Shown: piece by piece, positions 62,428 to 64,000 of the stretch
How positions within the stretch are numbered: position 1 is the stretch's first letter
How the letters are laid out: every line of letters begins with the position of its first letter
The notes under the pieces: model-generated
Database searches by the model: none
The model's input: only the letters and a program-made list of their open reading frames with translations
What the model was told of the DNA's origin: nothing
Assembly: GCA_947173495.1 (NCBI GenBank)
Contig: CAMWFQ010000002.1
Coordinates: forward strand, 186,001-250,000
Length of the DNA: 64,000 bases
Source: an uncultured Lachnospiraceae bacterium
Lineage (GTDB): Bacteria > Bacillota > Clostridia > Lachnospirales > Lachnospiraceae
Reading direction: 5' to 3'
Program-made: the position numbers and the translations under genes

Positions 62428-63438
62428 ATGAAACAATGTATCATTCCCGATGATTACCAATCGGCATTGAATCTTCACGAAACCCAGATCGCAATCAAAA
62501 CCGTAAAGGACTTTTTTCAGTCGCTTCTGGCGGAACGGCTGAACCTTCTGCGGGTATCGGCTCCGCTGTTCGTAGATCCGGCCTCCGGCCTGAACGATAA
62601 CTTAAACGGCGTCGAACGCCCGGTTTCCTTCGGGATCAGGGAGCAGGGAGACTCCCCCGCGGAAATCGTCCATTCTCTTGCCAAGTGGAAACGCTATGCG
62701 CTCAAAAAATACGGATTTCAGATGGGCGAAGGCCTTTACACTGACATGAGCGCCATACGCCGGGACGAAGAAACCGACAATATCCACTCGATTTATGTAG
62801 ACCAGTGGGACTGGGAAAAAATCATATCAAGGCAGCAGCGCACGACGGATACGCTGAAAAGCACTGTACGGAACGTATATAAGGTTCTGCGTAAAACAGA
62901 AAAATATATGTCTATCCGGTACGACTACATAAAAGAAATCCTGCCGGAAGATATTTTCTTCATCACCACCCAGGCGCTGGAGGATCTCTATCCCGACAGC
63001 ACGCCGAAAGAAAGAGAGTACCGTATCACAAAGGAAAAAGGCGCTGTCTGCCTTATGCAGATCGGGGATACTCTCAGTTCCGGAGAGCCGCACGACGGCC
63101 GGGCACCGGATTATGACGACTGGGCATTAAACGCCGATATTCTCGTCTACTACCCGGTGCTTGACATTGCTCTGGAGCTCTCCTCCATGGGCGTGCGGGT
63201 GGACGCCGTCTCTCTGAAAAGTCAGCTTGAAAAAGCCGGCTGCCCGGAGCGTGCCCGGCTTCCTTTCCAGAAAGCCATTTTAAACGACGAGCTCCCCTTT
63301 ACCATTGGCGGAGGTATCGGACAGTCCAGAATCTGCATGTTTTTCTTAAGAAAAGCCCATATTGGCGAAGTGCAGTCTTCCCTGTGGCCCCGGTCTGCTC
63401 TCGAAGAGCTGGAGAAAAGGGGCGTCTCCATTTTGTAA
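62428..63438 (+). CDS. asnA: Aspartate--ammonia ligase
   Basis: Ammonia-dependent asparagine synthetase related to class II tRNA synthetases. The 336 residues match the family: HETQIAIKTVKDFFQ, LLRVSAPLFVDPASGLNDNL, GEGLYTDMSAIRRDEETDNI, YVDQWDWEKII, FTIGGGIGQSRICMFFLRKA and HIGEVQSSLWP. AGAAAGGACC precedes the ATG. Full length and intact. Confidence 0.97.
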   Translation: MKQCIIPDDYQSALNLHETQIAIKTVKDFFQSLLAERLNLLRVSAPLFVDPASGLNDNLNGVERPVSFGIREQGDSPAEIVHSLAKWKRYALKKYGFQMGEGLYTDMSAIRRDEETDNIHSIYVDQWDWEKIISRQQRTTDTLKSTVRNVYKVLRKTEKYMSIRYDYIKEILPEDIFFITTQALEDLYPDSTPKEREYRITKEKGAVCLMQIGDTLSSGEPHDGRAPDYDDWALNADILVYYPVLDIALELSSMGVRVDAVSLKSQLEKAGCPERARLPFQKAILNDELPFTIGGGIGQSRICMFFLRKAHIGEVQSSLWPRSALEELEKRGVSIL

Positions 63439-63455
63439 ACTGCAGACATCCGGGG

Positions 63456-64000
63456 TTATACGCCCTGCAGCTGCCGCAGATTCACCCGGTAAATACATGG
63501 CCTTCCCTCCCTGTCCGATACGAAGATCAGATCGTTCCCGTCTTCGGTAAAGCACGGATGGGGATGGGAGTCCTGAGGATTTCCGTGCACCGCGCTCCAG
63601 GAGGTTCCGTGATAGCACAGTTTCCGCTCCCTGCGTTCCTTTACATCTACCAGATAGATGAAATCATTCGGGACCTCTTCCGTTTTCTCTTCCGCCCTCT
63701 TTTCCCTCTCATCCAGCAAATGAATCGGCACATCGCTCCCCTGGGCGTCTCCTGCCATGTAACGGCCTCTGCTGTCACAGATAAAGTGCGCATAAGGGGA
63801 ACAGCGCATCCAGATTTCCTCTTCCATGGTGTCCGGATTGATCATGCGTATCTCTTCTCTTTTCTCTCCGGTGGTCTCACGGTATACAAACGCCAGTCTG
63901 GAACCGTCCGGAAGCCAGAATTCATGGGTCAGTATCAGATCGTCCGGCTGCTCCCTGCAGCAGCGGTAACGACTTCCATCGCTTTGCACCAGCCAAAGCC
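63456..64000 (-). CDS. Oligogalacturonate-lyase-like beta-propeller protein (C-terminal part, cut by window edge)
   Basis: About 181 C-terminal residues are present; the frame stays open to the window edge (LWLVQSDGSRYR..), so the gene continues to the right. Blades read LTHEFWLPDGSRLAFVYRE, CSPYAHFICDSRGRYMAGD and SHPHPCFTEDGNDLIFVSDR. Conserved histidines in THEFW and HPHPCF fit the metal site of PL22 oligogalacturonate lyases, which split pectin-derived dimers; a TolB-like propeller of other function is possible. It is convergent with asnA. Confidence 0.65.
   Translation of the reverse strand, partial: LWLVQSDGSRYRCCREQPDDLILTHEFWLPDGSRLAFVYRETTGEKREEIRMINPDTMEEEIWMRCSPYAHFICDSRGRYMAGDAQGSDVPIHLLDEREKRAEEKTEEVPNDFIYLVDVKERRERKLCYHGTSWSAVHGNPQDSHPHPCFTEDGNDLIFVSDREGRPCIYRVNLRQLQGV

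Overview
The window looks like chromosome from a motile, spore-forming Clostridia member, most probably Lachnospiraceae (Bacillota). The evidence is flagellar basal-body genes next to codY and topA, the sporulation genes sigK, spoIIP and gpr, a type A rnpB, a methionine T-box leader, YesM/YesN-type two-component genes beside sugar ABC genes, and many AGGAGG ribosome binding sites. No phage, IS element, CRISPR array, tRNA or rRNA gene was recognised. Both window edges cut a gene: fliG on the left and an oligogalacturonate-lyase-like gene on the right.

Layout. 1-16,350 is a core block, all on the minus strand: fliG-fliF-fliE-flgC-flgB, codY, topA, a prepilin-type peptidase, a small protein, dprA, the ComM/YifB ATPase, sigK, hemW, lepA, spoIIP and gpr. 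16,430-21,600 changes strand and character: rpsT, an HD-domain protein, a T-box-controlled second-type methionyl-tRNA synthetase, gene debris, a RelB/YoeB toxin-antitoxin pair and a secreted serine protease. 21,700-25,650 holds small regulator cassettes (PadR plus membrane proteins, TetR plus CPBP protease, AraC with a GyrI-like domain). 25,930-33,110 is a macromolecular-synthesis block: rnpB, nucleoside kinase, trmK, rpoD, dnaG, dgt. 33,360-42,900 is a carbohydrate locus: GH109-like oxidoreductase, sugar ABC transporter, a second binding protein and a YesM/YesN sensor pair. 43,000-48,600 holds a condensation-type acyltransferase, a zinc-ribbon membrane protein, a divergent esterase and a VanR/VanS-like pair. 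48,700-64,000 holds purL, a TetR regulator, a 1313-residue hybrid kinase directly behind a sugar-binding lipoprotein, a phosphotransferase-fold kinase, an InlB-repeat surface protein, asnA and the partial lyase-like gene.

The strongest unexplained signals are non-coding. A ~65-70 bp leader repeat (four copies) sits directly at the start codon of three unrelated genes and once alone. A second family of paired hairpins keeps its loops while its stems vary; one copy has expanded the P12 region of RNase P RNA and another lies just upstream of rnpB. A short motif, AACGATTCAGC, occurs four times exactly. Among proteins, the best candidates for undescribed systems are the binding-lipoprotein/hybrid-kinase pair and the acyltransferase/zinc-ribbon/esterase trio. 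All family assignments were made by reading the sequence; no database search was run.
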